A stretch of DNA of 32,802 nucleotides, from positions 1 through 32,802 of the forward strand of contig NZ_AP025462.1 of the NCBI RefSeq assembly GCF_024347315.1, written 5' to 3'. The notes under the pieces were generated by a model. The model ran no database searches. It was not told where the DNA came from and saw nothing but the letters and a program-made list of their open reading frames with translations. A program made the translations under genes and the position numbers. This document shows positions 7,082 to 15,096 of this stretch, one piece after another. This DNA is from Vibrio atlanticus (GTDB taxonomy: Bacteria; Pseudomonadota; Gammaproteobacteria; Enterobacterales; Vibrionaceae). How positions within the stretch are numbered: position 1 is the stretch's first letter; every line of letters starts with the position of its first letter.

Positions 7082-9808
7082 TTGGCAAATGATACTTACA
7101 ACTTAGATGACGCTTTAAAGCAACTATCGGAAGAAGCTTTAGATACTCTTGAAGAGGTTTTTTTGACGGTTTCTGAGAAGAGTTCAAAACAATCTTCAGA
7201 TCCACTTGCACATGATGATGTATTTGCAAGTGGCAATAGTGTTACCAGCACCGTTGCTTATGATAACTTCAGGAAGATTAGAGAAGATAGTATTGATGTG
7301 TTCGACAATCTAAAAAAAGAGCCTTTTATCTCTAAGGTTGTCTTTGAAGATGAAGTTGGTGATTGTCACTCTCGCTATATCGCACGTGTTTCTATTGCGG
7401 GCGTTTCAATTAAAGCCAGAAATCTAATTAGTAAGCGCCACCCCTTATCATCATTAGCATCTGTTCCTGTTGGTGAGTGCAAGAACCTTTATTTTGATGG
7501 AAGAAACCAAGAGCTAACTGTTGTAGAAGTTACTCTATTTACACCAGAGCATCGTGATAGTTGGGATTCGATTTTCTCTATTTACAAGCATGAAGATGCT
7601 GGGACGAAAGAAATAAAATCTCTTCGGTCGTTCCTGCAGTCAAGTGTGTTAACTGATGATGTTGATGGCTTTGATGCATTGTTTGAAGATGAAGATGAAG
7701 ATGATGTCATTGTCGAAGATGGTATTTCTCATAAAGTTCTTACAGCTATGGGGCTCAGGGACCAACCTATTCTTGATCAAATTCAGGATGAAATATTTAG
7801 GCAGCCTTTGAATACGCAACGAGTAATTCTTGGCCCACCAGGGACTGGGAAAACAACGACATTGATCCAGCGGTTGGGACAAAAGCGCGATGTCGAGTTT
7901 CTTGACGATCTAGATAAAAAAATAGCTGTTGCCGATTTCTCCGGTCGCCAGCATCAAGACAGTTGGATTATGTTTACACCAACCGAGCTACTGAAGCACT
8001 ATGTGAAAGAGGCATTTGCCAGAGAAAATGTTCCCGCAACAGAAGATAAAATTAAAACTTGGGAAGCGCATAGTAAGTACATAGCCCGGAATCTATTTGG
8101 GTTATTACAAACGGGAAGTGACTCAGGGAAGTTCATTTTAAAATCTGACCTAGAACTCTTATCACAAGAAGGAGTAAGCAACTCCGTGGCTTGGTTTGAA
8201 GATTTTAAAAACACGCACTTTTCACGTCTTTATTCACAATTGAGTGAAGGTGTTACGTTATTGGAGGCTACAGCTAATTACGAAGCATCAGAAATCGTAG
8301 CGAAGGTCAGAAAAGCCCTAGATGGGGGCTCATCAGAAAGTTTAGTTAACCTATATGAAAAGCTATTACCGCTAGAAACTGAGATTACAAAGCTCATTAA
8401 TGCGGAAAAAGACAGAGTTGAGGGGAAGCTAAAAGAGACGCTTCGTCCTATTTATAAGAAAGATAAAGAAGTACTTGGAAAGCTTGCTGATTTTCTCAAT
8501 AGCATCGCATCTCACACCGAAGGAGAAGATGACGAAAGCTTTGATGATGAGCCAATAGAAATGAGTTCGATTTATAAGTATACGACGAAAGCAGCGTCTG
8601 ATGAATATATCAAAGCACTTAAAGCCCTAGCTCGACAGACCTATCTTAAACGAACATTAGGAAAATCTAGCCGCGCTAAAGCCATAATTGATTGGTTAGG
8701 AGAGCAAGTACCAAGCAAAGAAACACTTATAGAGGTCGGACGTATTGTTGCTTTCCAAAATGGATTACGCCGATTTGTTGGTGCCCACAGACGTTACCTT
8801 ATTGATGTCGCTGCGAACTACAAATATTTCAGAAAAGAGAGTTTTAAATCTTGTAATCACTACGACGAGTTACCAAACGAATCTAAGTATATATCGAGTG
8901 ACGAATTGGATGGAGTGCTATTGCTGACATTGGAAAGTGTGCATCGCTTGCTCGCCTCTCGAGCTATTCGTTTACAGTTAGATCAAAGTAGTTTTTCTAA
9001 GCTAAATTTGTTCTCCAGTACTTTAAATAACCAAGTATTAGTCGATGAAGCAACCGATTTTTCATTAATCCAACTGGCCTGTATGCGTCGACTTTGCCAC
9101 CCTGATACACAGTCCTTCTTTGCTTGTGGGGATTTCAACCAAAGAATTGTTGCATCGGGAGTAAACGAACAAGAACAGCTAAACTGGCTTTTTGATAAAG
9201 ATTGTATTCAAAGAATAACAACAGTTTACCGCCAGAGTCATAAACTTAATGATTTTGCTAGACAGCTATTGAATGTAACAGGAGGGGACGTTGAATCTTT
9301 AGGTGTAATCCCAGATGACGTTCATCATGATGGTGTACCACCAGTTCTTATTGAAAATGCAGATTTAGAAGATATTAGCTTATGGATTACAGAGCGTGTG
9401 AATGAAATTCATGCTCTAACTAACCAAAAGAGTTCCGCTGTTACGGTTGTGCCGACTATAGCAGTATTAGTGAAAGATGAGTCAGAGGTAGAAGCTGTTG
9501 CAGATGATTTGAGAATGCTGCTAGAAGAGATCAATTTAAGTGTTGAAGCTTGTCGGGATGGTAAGTCTCTTGGTGATTCTAGCGGAATAAGAGTATTCTC
9601 TGTTGCACACATCAAAGGACTTGAGTTCGAAGCTGTATTCTTCGTCAATATTGATGAATTGGCACAGAATTCACCTGAGTTATATGAAAAATATTTATAT
9701 GTAGGGGTAACCCGAGCTGCAACTTACTTAGGTATGGCATGCAAAGGAGAGCTACCTAAAAAAATGGATGCATTAAGACAGCATATGAGCGATTCTTTTT
9801 TAAATTAA
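7082..9808 (+). CDS. Superfamily 1 (UvrD/Rep-like) DNA helicase, 908 aa
   Basis: Motif I is GPPGTGKT at 251-258. Walker B is LVDEATD with the Asp at about 655. Motif III is FFACGDFNQRI, motif IV VYRQSHKLNDFA, motif V VAHIKGLEFEAVFF, and motif VI YVGVTRA at about 873-879. About 430 residues between motifs I and II form a helical insertion, and a 240-residue N-terminal extension contains an acidic run (DEDEDD) near 200-210. No fused nuclease is visible. The start is a TTG directly after an in-frame stop, with no clear Shine-Dalgarno. A perfect TATAAT lies at 7036-7041. The gene is divergent from parAB and its nuclease-like third gene, so a helicase/nuclease partnership is possible but inferred. 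A defence or plasmid-maintenance role would fit. Confidence 0.88.
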   Translation: MANDTYNLDDALKQLSEEALDTLEEVFLTVSEKSSKQSSDPLAHDDVFASGNSVTSTVAYDNFRKIREDSIDVFDNLKKEPFISKVVFEDEVGDCHSRYIARVSIAGVSIKARNLISKRHPLSSLASVPVGECKNLYFDGRNQELTVVEVTLFTPEHRDSWDSIFSIYKHEDAGTKEIKSLRSFLQSSVLTDDVDGFDALFEDEDEDDVIVEDGISHKVLTAMGLRDQPILDQIQDEIFRQPLNTQRVILGPPGTGKTTTLIQRLGQKRDVEFLDDLDKKIAVADFSGRQHQDSWIMFTPTELLKHYVKEAFARENVPATEDKIKTWEAHSKYIARNLFGLLQTGSDSGKFILKSDLELLSQEGVSNSVAWFEDFKNTHFSRLYSQLSEGVTLLEATANYEASEIVAKVRKALDGGSSESLVNLYEKLLPLETEITKLINAEKDRVEGKLKETLRPIYKKDKEVLGKLADFLNSIASHTEGEDDESFDDEPIEMSSIYKYTTKAASDEYIKALKALARQTYLKRTLGKSSRAKAIIDWLGEQVPSKETLIEVGRIVAFQNGLRRFVGAHRRYLIDVAANYKYFRKESFKSCNHYDELPNESKYISSDELDGVLLLTLESVHRLLASRAIRLQLDQSSFSKLNLFSSTLNNQVLVDEATDFSLIQLACMRRLCHPDTQSFFACGDFNQRIVASGVNEQEQLNWLFDKDCIQRITTVYRQSHKLNDFARQLLNVTGGDVESLGVIPDDVHHDGVPPVLIENADLEDISLWITERVNEIHALTNQKSSAVTVVPTIAVLVKDESEVEAVADDLRMLLEEINLSVEACRDGKSLGDSSGIRVFSVAHIKGLEFEAVFFVNIDELAQNSPELYEKYLYVGVTRAATYLGMACKGELPKKMDALRQHMSDSFLN

Positions 9809-9840
9809 CATACGATACTTAATTGCTCTGCAATTGGTAA

Positions 9841-9873
9841 AAAAGCCTCGACCTATGTTGAGTTGAGGCTTTT
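9841..9873. terminator. Bidirectional intrinsic terminator
   Basis: AAAAGCCTC (9841-9849) pairs with GAGGCTTTT (9865-9873). A T-run follows on the plus strand and an A-run precedes it. It serves the convergent helicase and LPD25-like genes. Confidence 0.85.
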
Positions 9874-9942
9874 TGCTATCAACGTCTTTATTTCCCTGAT
9901 GTGCATCGATTGTAATAAGTGGTCATCACTATATTCTTTTGA

Positions 9943-10908
9943 TTATTTAAGGCAGGAGGTCAACTCTCCCAGCGGAACATACTGCGCCTTATTTTGATTG
10001 CCCCAGAAACACACCTTCTTGACTTCCCAACCGCAATTTACATAGCCTTGATTGGTTAGGTATACCCCTTTGCCCATCGAGTAATTTTCTCGGTGTTCTT
10101 CACTCTGTTCTTTATCGTTCAAAAAGGCCGTCGTTTTATGGTTTAAACATGCTTTGCGTAATTCTGGGAATAAACGGCGTTGATGTTTAGACCAAGCCAA
10201 AATAATAGTGCGAGTGGTTTTGAACTGGTAATAGTCGCCGTAAGGCTGGCTGTTCTCTTCATCGTATTCCGTAAAGCGCGCCACTATCACTGATTGCGCC
10301 CATTCTGGTATGTCTAAAGATTCTCTAAATGCCTTTTCTTCCTGAGATCGTGAAGTTTGTGCGGCCTTGCGCTGTTCTGCTTCTGCCTGTTTTTTTGCTT
10401 CTTGCGCTTCTTTGGCCAAGCGTACTTTTTCAAATGTAGCCTGACGTGCATTCGCCACTTGCTGGCGACTAAGTTGATACGACTTCAACAGCTCTACGAG
10501 TTCTTTACCTTGTGAGTTAGTTAAATACCAATGATTCGGCTCTGATTTCTTTAGAGATTCTGAATATTCCAGAATACGAAAGCAGTGATCGGCGAAGCCA
10601 GTTTCATTACCTCCACACCCTAAATCAATTCGACATCGATGCTGATGGCCACCTTCGAACTTTACCGTTACTTCTGTTTTGTCGTAACCGCCTAATGGAT
10701 TATCCAAAGCGGCTTTCAGTGCGATTGCCTCAAAGATTTCAAACTCAAATTCTTCATCGGTTTCTAGCCTGGAAGATTCAGACCAGTGAATAAAAACTGA
10801 CAGCGGCGCAACCTTCATTGTTGTAGAGCCTGACGGATGCAACGGGGATACGTTGCTCGCTTTTGCGGGCTTAGTGCTGTGAGTTTGCAAAGAAAGGGAA
10901 TGTGACAT
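9943..10908 (-). CDS. LPD25-like large-polyvalent-protein-associated domain protein
   Basis: The protein has 321 aa. Residues about 35-115 carry FIHWSES, an acidic helix with EAIALKAA, GGYDKTEVTVKF and HRCRIDLG. This matches my recollection of the LPD25 family, a domain found in polyvalent proteins of phages and conjugative elements. A highly charged Ala/Gln/Lys-rich coiled coil follows (about 145-195). A C-terminal domain with W and aromatic residues (GDYYQFKTTRTIILAW, GWEVKKVCFWGN) is not recognised. Family members are thought to help incoming elements take over or evade the host, but the molecular role is unknown. AAGGAG lies before the ATG. Expression as a single gene ends at the terminator at 9841-9873. 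Confidence 0.7.
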   Translation of the reverse strand: MSHSLSLQTHSTKPAKASNVSPLHPSGSTTMKVAPLSVFIHWSESSRLETDEEFEFEIFEAIALKAALDNPLGGYDKTEVTVKFEGGHQHRCRIDLGCGGNETGFADHCFRILEYSESLKKSEPNHWYLTNSQGKELVELLKSYQLSRQQVANARQATFEKVRLAKEAQEAKKQAEAEQRKAAQTSRSQEEKAFRESLDIPEWAQSVIVARFTEYDEENSQPYGDYYQFKTTRTIILAWSKHQRRLFPELRKACLNHKTTAFLNDKEQSEEHRENYSMGKGVYLTNQGYVNCGWEVKKVCFWGNQNKAQYVPLGELTSCLK

Positions 10909-11440
10909 GGTGTGCTCCTTGGGTTGTTAGGGTTTCATCGTCGTTTTCGCCTAACTTCCCGATAGCCTGCATGGTTTTCACTGGCAAAAGCGCGCAGCGT
11001 TCATTTTACTTTTTCTAGTGAAGTTCTGCGGGCGGAGGATAGAAGTGGCGTAAACGAACCGTTGAAACCCAGCCCAAGGACAGAGTAGGCACAAACACAA
11101 AGCATACTCAGACAGCACTTGGCCGCGAAAGTGAAAGCTTGTCTAGCCCTGATTGTGACCGGTACGGCCAAGACAACGGAAAGCACGTTGTTTGTGATTG
11201 AAGGTGGCTTGGTTGAGCCACCGAGGAGTGAGGTACGAGCGAAGAGGTTCGCGAGATAAAGCAGGAATTTAGCTATGAGACTGAATTGTAGTACCGGTAA
11301 CACAACAAAAGTATTGGTAATACTGCATAAATAAATCTTGCCAAGACTTATGGTTCTGGATTAGTCTTATGCCCAACTTAGGTAGAAATCTTATCTAAGT
11401 TATTACCCCGAAAGGGACTTATTAAATGAAGGATTAAATT
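10909..11440. other. Non-coding stretch of ~530 bp with hairpins and an operator
   Basis: No gene with a plausible start and composition is seen. Clear dyads are GGTGGCT/AGCCACC (11203-11209/11216-11222), ACAACG/CGTTGT (11173-11178/11186-11191) and AACTTAGGTA/TATCTAAGTT (11375-11401, one mismatch). GTATTGGTAATAC at 11311-11323 is listed separately. Base composition up to ~11300 is more GC-rich and purine-rich than the flanks. It may be the leader of the RES gene plus a structured RNA or cis site. Confidence 0.5.
11311..11323. promoter_or_regulatory. Operator-like palindrome GTATTGGTAATAC upstream of the RES gene
   Basis: It is a perfect 5-bp dyad with a 3-bp spacer (GTATT-N3-AATAC). The same pattern occurs twice before the restriction operon (12877-12889 and 12927-12939). 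It lies 118 bp upstream of the leader ORF. Sharing of the motif suggests one regulator for both units. Confidence 0.6.
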
Positions 11441-11524
11441 ATGAAATTTATAAACTTCCGAAAACTTCTAAATAAAATGGTGATCTATGACGACATTGAA
11501 ACATGGGGAGGCGCACCAACTTAA
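11441..11524 (+). CDS. Short leader ORF overlapping the RES start
   Basis: The 27-codon ORF starts ATGAAATTTATAAAC and has a good Shine-Dalgarno (GAAGGA, 11428-11433) 7 nt upstream. It runs into the RES coding sequence in another frame and stops at 11522-11524, past the RES ATG at 11487. The RES gene itself has only a weak site. The arrangement suggests translational coupling or an upstream-ORF brake on toxin synthesis. The peptide itself has no known relative. Confidence 0.4.
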   Translation: MKFINFRKLLNKMVIYDDIETWGGAPT

Positions 11525-12146
11525 CGCGCTAACTGAACGTGTGCATGCACTATCAACTAACGACTTGACCATCTGTGAGATGAACAACGTCTACCGCGTA
11601 CAAGCGATTATGTACAAAGGTGAAAAGACGGAACCACTCTCGCTTTACCCAGGGACTGGGCGTTGGAATGGACGCGAAATTGAAATAGCTATGTCATACG
11701 TTGCAACCACTGATAAAGCTGCGCTAATTGAAGCATTATTTCATGCTGATAACGCGCAAGACTACAAACAAGAACGCTTCTTCAGTGATAAAACTTTGAA
11801 GCCTCGTGAAATGGTTGAAATCACGTTTGAGAGCTCGCTAAGATTGATTAACGCAACGGCTTTACAGCCAAAGTTACGTTTGAGCCTTCAAGACTTAGTT
11901 GGTGATGGTTGTTACAACATCACTCAAACATTGGCAGATGCTCTTTACGCAAAGTTTGGACAGGACTTCGATGGGATTATCTATTCGTCTCGTTGGAGTG
12001 GGCAACAACTCGATTGCGCTGCAATCTGGAGCCACCCGACTATCGATACAAGTACGCAAACCGAGCTCATTGATTATGAGAACGGCAGCCAGAATGTTCA
12101 TGACATTCTTTGTGATGACTTAGGGTTTGATTTTACCCCGGATTAG
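11487..12146 (+). CDS. RES-domain protein, candidate NAD-degrading toxin
   Basis: The protein has 219 aa. The RES signature residues appear in order: R59 in PGTGRWNG, then YVATTDKAALIEALFH with E82, and DGIIYSSRWSG with Ser167/168, preceded by YNITQTLADALYA and followed by CAAIW. Known RES toxins degrade NAD+ and stop growth unless bound by an Xre/MbcA/ParS-type antitoxin. Usually the antitoxin gene precedes the toxin in one operon. Here the only nearby DNA-binding gene is convergent and downstream (12177-12782), so the pairing is inferred. The ATG at 11487 is the first possible start after an in-frame stop at 11481. Confidence 0.75.
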   Translation: MTTLKHGEAHQLNALTERVHALSTNDLTICEMNNVYRVQAIMYKGEKTEPLSLYPGTGRWNGREIEIAMSYVATTDKAALIEALFHADNAQDYKQERFFSDKTLKPREMVEITFESSLRLINATALQPKLRLSLQDLVGDGCYNITQTLADALYAKFGQDFDGIIYSSRWSGQQLDCAAIWSHPTIDTSTQTELIDYENGSQNVHDILCDDLGFDFTPD

Positions 12147-12150
12147 GAAC

Positions 12151-12178
12151 AAAGGGGCCGCCGTAGAGGCCCCTTTTT
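12151..12178. terminator. Bidirectional terminator between RES and HTH genes
   Basis: AAAGGGGCC (12151-12159) pairs with GGCCCCTTT (12168-12176), followed by T-residues. It overlaps the stop codon of the convergent HTH gene at 12177. Confidence 0.88.
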
Positions 12179-12782
12179 AGTATCCCATTTCACCTTCACG
12201 GCGAGCAATAAATAACACTTTCTCTAACGCATCTTTATTAGGGTTCGCCTGTAAGTAATCACGTGCTGATAACCCCTCAAAACGCGAGCGAGTATTTAAC
12301 CAAAACGTACATACCGATGATGAACCAAGTTCTTTACTAGCCAGTTCAGCATTCACCTTTTCCAAACCGAATAAGATTTTTGTGGTATTTTCATCTATTT
12401 GAAAAACAGGTACTTGAGGTGTTGCGCCACCATTAAGAGTAATTATTAACTCGTTTTTTATTTTTCCATTAAGACTTTGACGGCTTAATCCTGCTAGTTT
12501 TGCAAATTCTGTTTGCTTAACTGCTCCACCATGCCTCTCTATATATTCAATAAATTTCTTTTGGCCGGCACGCTGGCGCTTAAGTTTTTTAAGCACTTTT
12601 GGATCATGATGCAAATTTTGCGTATGTGCATTCAATATGTGCTCTAACAGTCCTTGATCACTTAACGTTAATGCATCAGAAGTACTCAGTTCTAACGCAT
12701 GATTTAACTCTAATTCTTGAAGGATATTAGCAACCCTCTTTAATAGAGGAGCGCTTTCAACCGGTGCTTCTAATGTATTCAT
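12177..12782 (-). CDS. HTH protein, candidate RES antitoxin and local regulator
   Basis: The protein has 201 aa. A helix-turn-helix is visible at about 92-112 (KQTEFAKLAGLSRQSLNGKI), preceded by a basic helix. The C-terminal segment (WLNTRSRFEGLSARDYL, then DALEKVLFIARREGEMGY) is reminiscent of the toxin-binding tail of MbcA/ParS/Xre antitoxins, where a G-x-(S/T)-P/A-x-(D)-x-L motif precedes a helix and a final Gly. That resemblance is by eye only. The ATG follows AAGGGAAGAG. A long inverted repeat spans its promoter, so autoregulation is likely. It lies between two sets of GTATTNNNAATAC sites, which it might also bind. Confidence 0.65.
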   Translation of the reverse strand: MNTLEAPVESAPLLKRVANILQELELNHALELSTSDALTLSDQGLLEHILNAHTQNLHHDPKVLKKLKRQRAGQKKFIEYIERHGGAVKQTEFAKLAGLSRQSLNGKIKNELIITLNGGATPQVPVFQIDENTTKILFGLEKVNAELASKELGSSSVCTFWLNTRSRFEGLSARDYLQANPNKDALEKVLFIARREGEMGY

Positions 12783-12791
12783 ATCTCTTCC

Positions 12792-12833
12792 CTTTACGTT
12801 TTTTACATTTATAGGTTAGTAAAAAGCGTAAAG
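12792..12833. promoter_or_regulatory. Inverted repeat in the HTH gene promoter
   Basis: CTTTACGTTTTTTAC (12792-12806) and GTAAAAAGCGTAAAG (12819-12833) are complementary at 14 of 15 positions, with a 12-bp spacer. It lies 10 bp upstream of the HTH start codon on the minus strand, a typical place for autorepression. Confidence 0.65.
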
Positions 12834-12876
12834 TTTGTATACAAAAAAAACAGTGCAACCCCCAATTAGTTTCTGA

Positions 12877-12939
12877 GTATTCCCAATACTACATTTTAAA
12901 TGTTGATTTGCTGCTTTTTTAGTGTAGTATTGATAATAC
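12877..12939 (+). promoter_or_regulatory. Restriction-operon promoter with two GTATTNNNAATAC operators
   Basis: The operators are GTATTCCCAATAC (12877-12889) and GTATTGATAATAC (12927-12939), centres 50 bp apart (about five helical turns). Between them TTGATT (12903-12908) and TAGTAT (12925-12930), 16 bp apart, form a likely promoter whose -10 overlaps the second operator. The start codon at 12957 follows. Binding to both would repress, possibly by looping. Confidence 0.6.
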
Positions 12940-12956
12940 AAAGTGAGGGAGCTGCG

Positions 12957-13541
12957 ATGAAAGCAATAGAAAAGAAGTTAAAGCGGATCGTCACTCGTTA
13001 CGTGCCATACAACTTTCGCAGTCGAATAGAAGTCTCTGCGACTGGCGTCAGAGTGATTCAACCTAAAGATATTAAAGACGAGCAGATCCAGTGGGAGAGT
13101 GTCATCACCACTGAGTTAAGCAGTAAGAAAGAGCCTGAATATTTGCAAGATGGCGATTTACTCATCCTTTCAAGAGGATTAAAGCAACAGGTATTCGTTT
13201 ACGAAAGCGATAAAAGTAATCAAAAGACAATTTGCAGCAATATGTATCACCACTACCGTGTAAGTAATGCTGAAGTGAACCCGCATTACCTTGCTTTTGT
13301 CCTTAGCCATCACGGACGGATAAAAAATCAAATAGAGGTGGGAGCAAAAGCTTCTATCGGGGTAAAGGTCTATTCAAGAGAGACCATTGAGGACTTGATA
13401 ATCCCAATCCCCGCAAAAAAAGAACAAGACACAATTGTTGCTTTGCACGACAACATTAAACAGCAGCAACAGCATTACCAAGAATTAATGGACAGCAATC
13501 AGGCGATGCTCTCTAGCATTGCCAGCCAGCTTACAAAATAA
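12957..13541 (+). CDS. Half-size HsdS-like protein (single target-recognition domain)
   Basis: The protein has 194 aa from the ATG at 12957, preceded by GTGAGGGAG. An upstream in-frame ATG at 12900 would place the promoter and operator inside the gene. The sequence shows one type I specificity TRD-like fold (VIQPKDIKDEQIQW, YLQDGDLLILSRG, GAKASIGVKVYSRETIEDLIIPIP) and one terminal coiled coil (KEQDTIVALHDNIKQQQQHYQELM). A full HsdS has two of each. It is the first gene of the operon, 10 bp before hsdM. Half-HsdS proteins can dimerise into a functional specificity unit, so it could give a second specificity, regulate, or act in another way. Confidence 0.75.
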   Translation: MKAIEKKLKRIVTRYVPYNFRSRIEVSATGVRVIQPKDIKDEQIQWESVITTELSSKKEPEYLQDGDLLILSRGLKQQVFVYESDKSNQKTICSNMYHHYRVSNAEVNPHYLAFVLSHHGRIKNQIEVGAKASIGVKVYSRETIEDLIIPIPAKKEQDTIVALHDNIKQQQQHYQELMDSNQAMLSSIASQLTK

Positions 13542-13551
13542 GGCAGTAACC

Positions 13552-15096
13552 ATGACAGAATTGACGCAACAAGAACAAGTACAACAAGACGATGTAAACA
13601 AAGCGGTATGGGCCGCTTGTGATGCATTTCGCGGTGGTATCGAACCATCAACGTATAAAGATTACATCCTCACCATGCTATTTGTGAAATACATCTCCGA
13701 TGTACACAAACACGAACATTCCAAGTTGATGGAGCAACACAAGAACAATGAAAAGCTTGTTGACGCCATGATGGCTAAGCAACGCTTTGTTTTACCAAAG
13801 AACGCTAGTTTTTGGGATTTGTATAAGCAACGAGCAGAAGCCGGTAATGGAGAGCGTATCGACCTTGCACTTGAAGCAATTGAAAATGCCAATGGCAGCA
13901 AGCTAAAGAATGTCTTCCAAGATATTAGCTTTAACTCTGACAAACTCGGTGATGAAAAAACCAAAAACCAACGTCTTGGTGCTGTGTTAGAAGCATTTGG
14001 TAAAAAGGAGCTCGATTTAAGCCCTGCGCGCGTAGGCAAGCTCGACATCATCGGTAACGCTTATGAGTTTCTTATTAAACACTTTGCTGCGGGCAGTGGC
14101 AAATCTGCAGGTGAGTTCTATACCCCACCAGAAGTATCAGATTTATTGGCTCAGTTACTTGATCCACAGCCTGGCGATACCATCTGTGACCCTGCCTGTG
14201 GTTCAGGTTCGTTGCTTCTAAAATGTGGTGCGCTTGTTCGTGAAAATCACGATTCAAAAAACTACGAACTGTATGGCCAAGAAGCGATCGGTGGCACATG
14301 GGCATTAGCCAAAATGAACATGTTCCTACATGGTGAAGATAATCACCGCATCGAATGGGGCGATACGCTCAACAATCCAAAGCTGACAGAAGATGATAAC
14401 CAGAAACTGATGAGCTTTGACATTGTGACTGCCAACCCTCCATTCTCACTTGATAAGTGGGGCCATGAGAATGCAGCAAAAGACAAATTTGCACGTTTCC
14501 ACCGCGGTGTTCCACCTAAAACCAAGGGCGACTATGCCTTCCTTAGCCACATGGTCGAAACCATCGCACCAAAAGATCACGGCTTACTCGGTGGCCGCGT
14601 CGGTGTAGTAGTACCTCATGGGGTGTTGTTCCGTGGTGCTGCGGAAGGCAAAATCCGTAAACAGTTAATTGATGATGGTCTTTTAGATGCAGTTATCGGT
14701 TTACCAGAAAAGCTGTTCTTTGGTACCGGTATCCCTGCTGCCATCCTGATCTTCAAGAAGAAGAAAAGCGATGACAAAGTCCTGTTTATTGATGCTTCAA
14801 GAGCCTTCAAAGCCGGTAAGAACCAAAACCAGCTAACAGAGCAAAACATTAAAGACGTTTTGGAAGCTTACAAGAATCGTGTATTTAAGGATAAGTACGC
14901 TTACCTTGCTGATCTAGATGAAATCATCGAGAACGACTACAACCTGAACATCCCACGCTACGTTGATACATTTGAAGAAGAAGCAGAGGTTGATCTGGTC
15001 GAAGTGCGCAAAGAACGCTTGGCTCTGCAAAGCCTGTTAGCCGATCTAGAAACAGACATGACAAAGTATCTAAAGGAATTAGGTTATGCCTTATAG
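13552..15096 (+). CDS. hsdM: Type I restriction-modification DNA methyltransferase subunit HsdM
   Basis: The protein has 514 aa from ATG 13552. An upstream TTG at 13519 lies inside the previous gene and is less likely. An N-terminal helical domain (KAVWAACDAFRGGIEPSTYKDYIL) is followed by motif I DPACGSG at about 213-219 (S-adenosylmethionine binding) and motif IV NPPF at 295-298 (N6-adenine target). It methylates adenine in the site chosen by HsdS and pairs with HsdR for cleavage. It overlaps hsdS by 11 bp. Confidence 0.97.
   Translation: MTELTQQEQVQQDDVNKAVWAACDAFRGGIEPSTYKDYILTMLFVKYISDVHKHEHSKLMEQHKNNEKLVDAMMAKQRFVLPKNASFWDLYKQRAEAGNGERIDLALEAIENANGSKLKNVFQDISFNSDKLGDEKTKNQRLGAVLEAFGKKELDLSPARVGKLDIIGNAYEFLIKHFAAGSGKSAGEFYTPPEVSDLLAQLLDPQPGDTICDPACGSGSLLLKCGALVRENHDSKNYELYGQEAIGGTWALAKMNMFLHGEDNHRIEWGDTLNNPKLTEDDNQKLMSFDIVTANPPFSLDKWGHENAAKDKFARFHRGVPPKTKGDYAFLSHMVETIAPKDHGLLGGRVGVVVPHGVLFRGAAEGKIRKQLIDDGLLDAVIGLPEKLFFGTGIPAAILIFKKKKSDDKVLFIDASRAFKAGKNQNQLTEQNIKDVLEAYKNRVFKDKYAYLADLDEIIENDYNLNIPRYVDTFEEEAEVDLVEVRKERLALQSLLADLETDMTKYLKELGYAL

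Noticed and set aside
11001..11303. 100-codon minus-strand ORF in the gap before the RES gene
   Set aside because: It has no ribosome-binding site and no recognisable domain, and it overlaps stem-forming sequence. Its composition looks like chance translation of a non-coding stretch.
12900..12956. Upstream ATG extension of the half-HsdS protein
   Set aside because: The added 19 residues would cover the likely promoter and second operator. The ATG at 12957 has a good ribosome-binding site and gives a sensible start.
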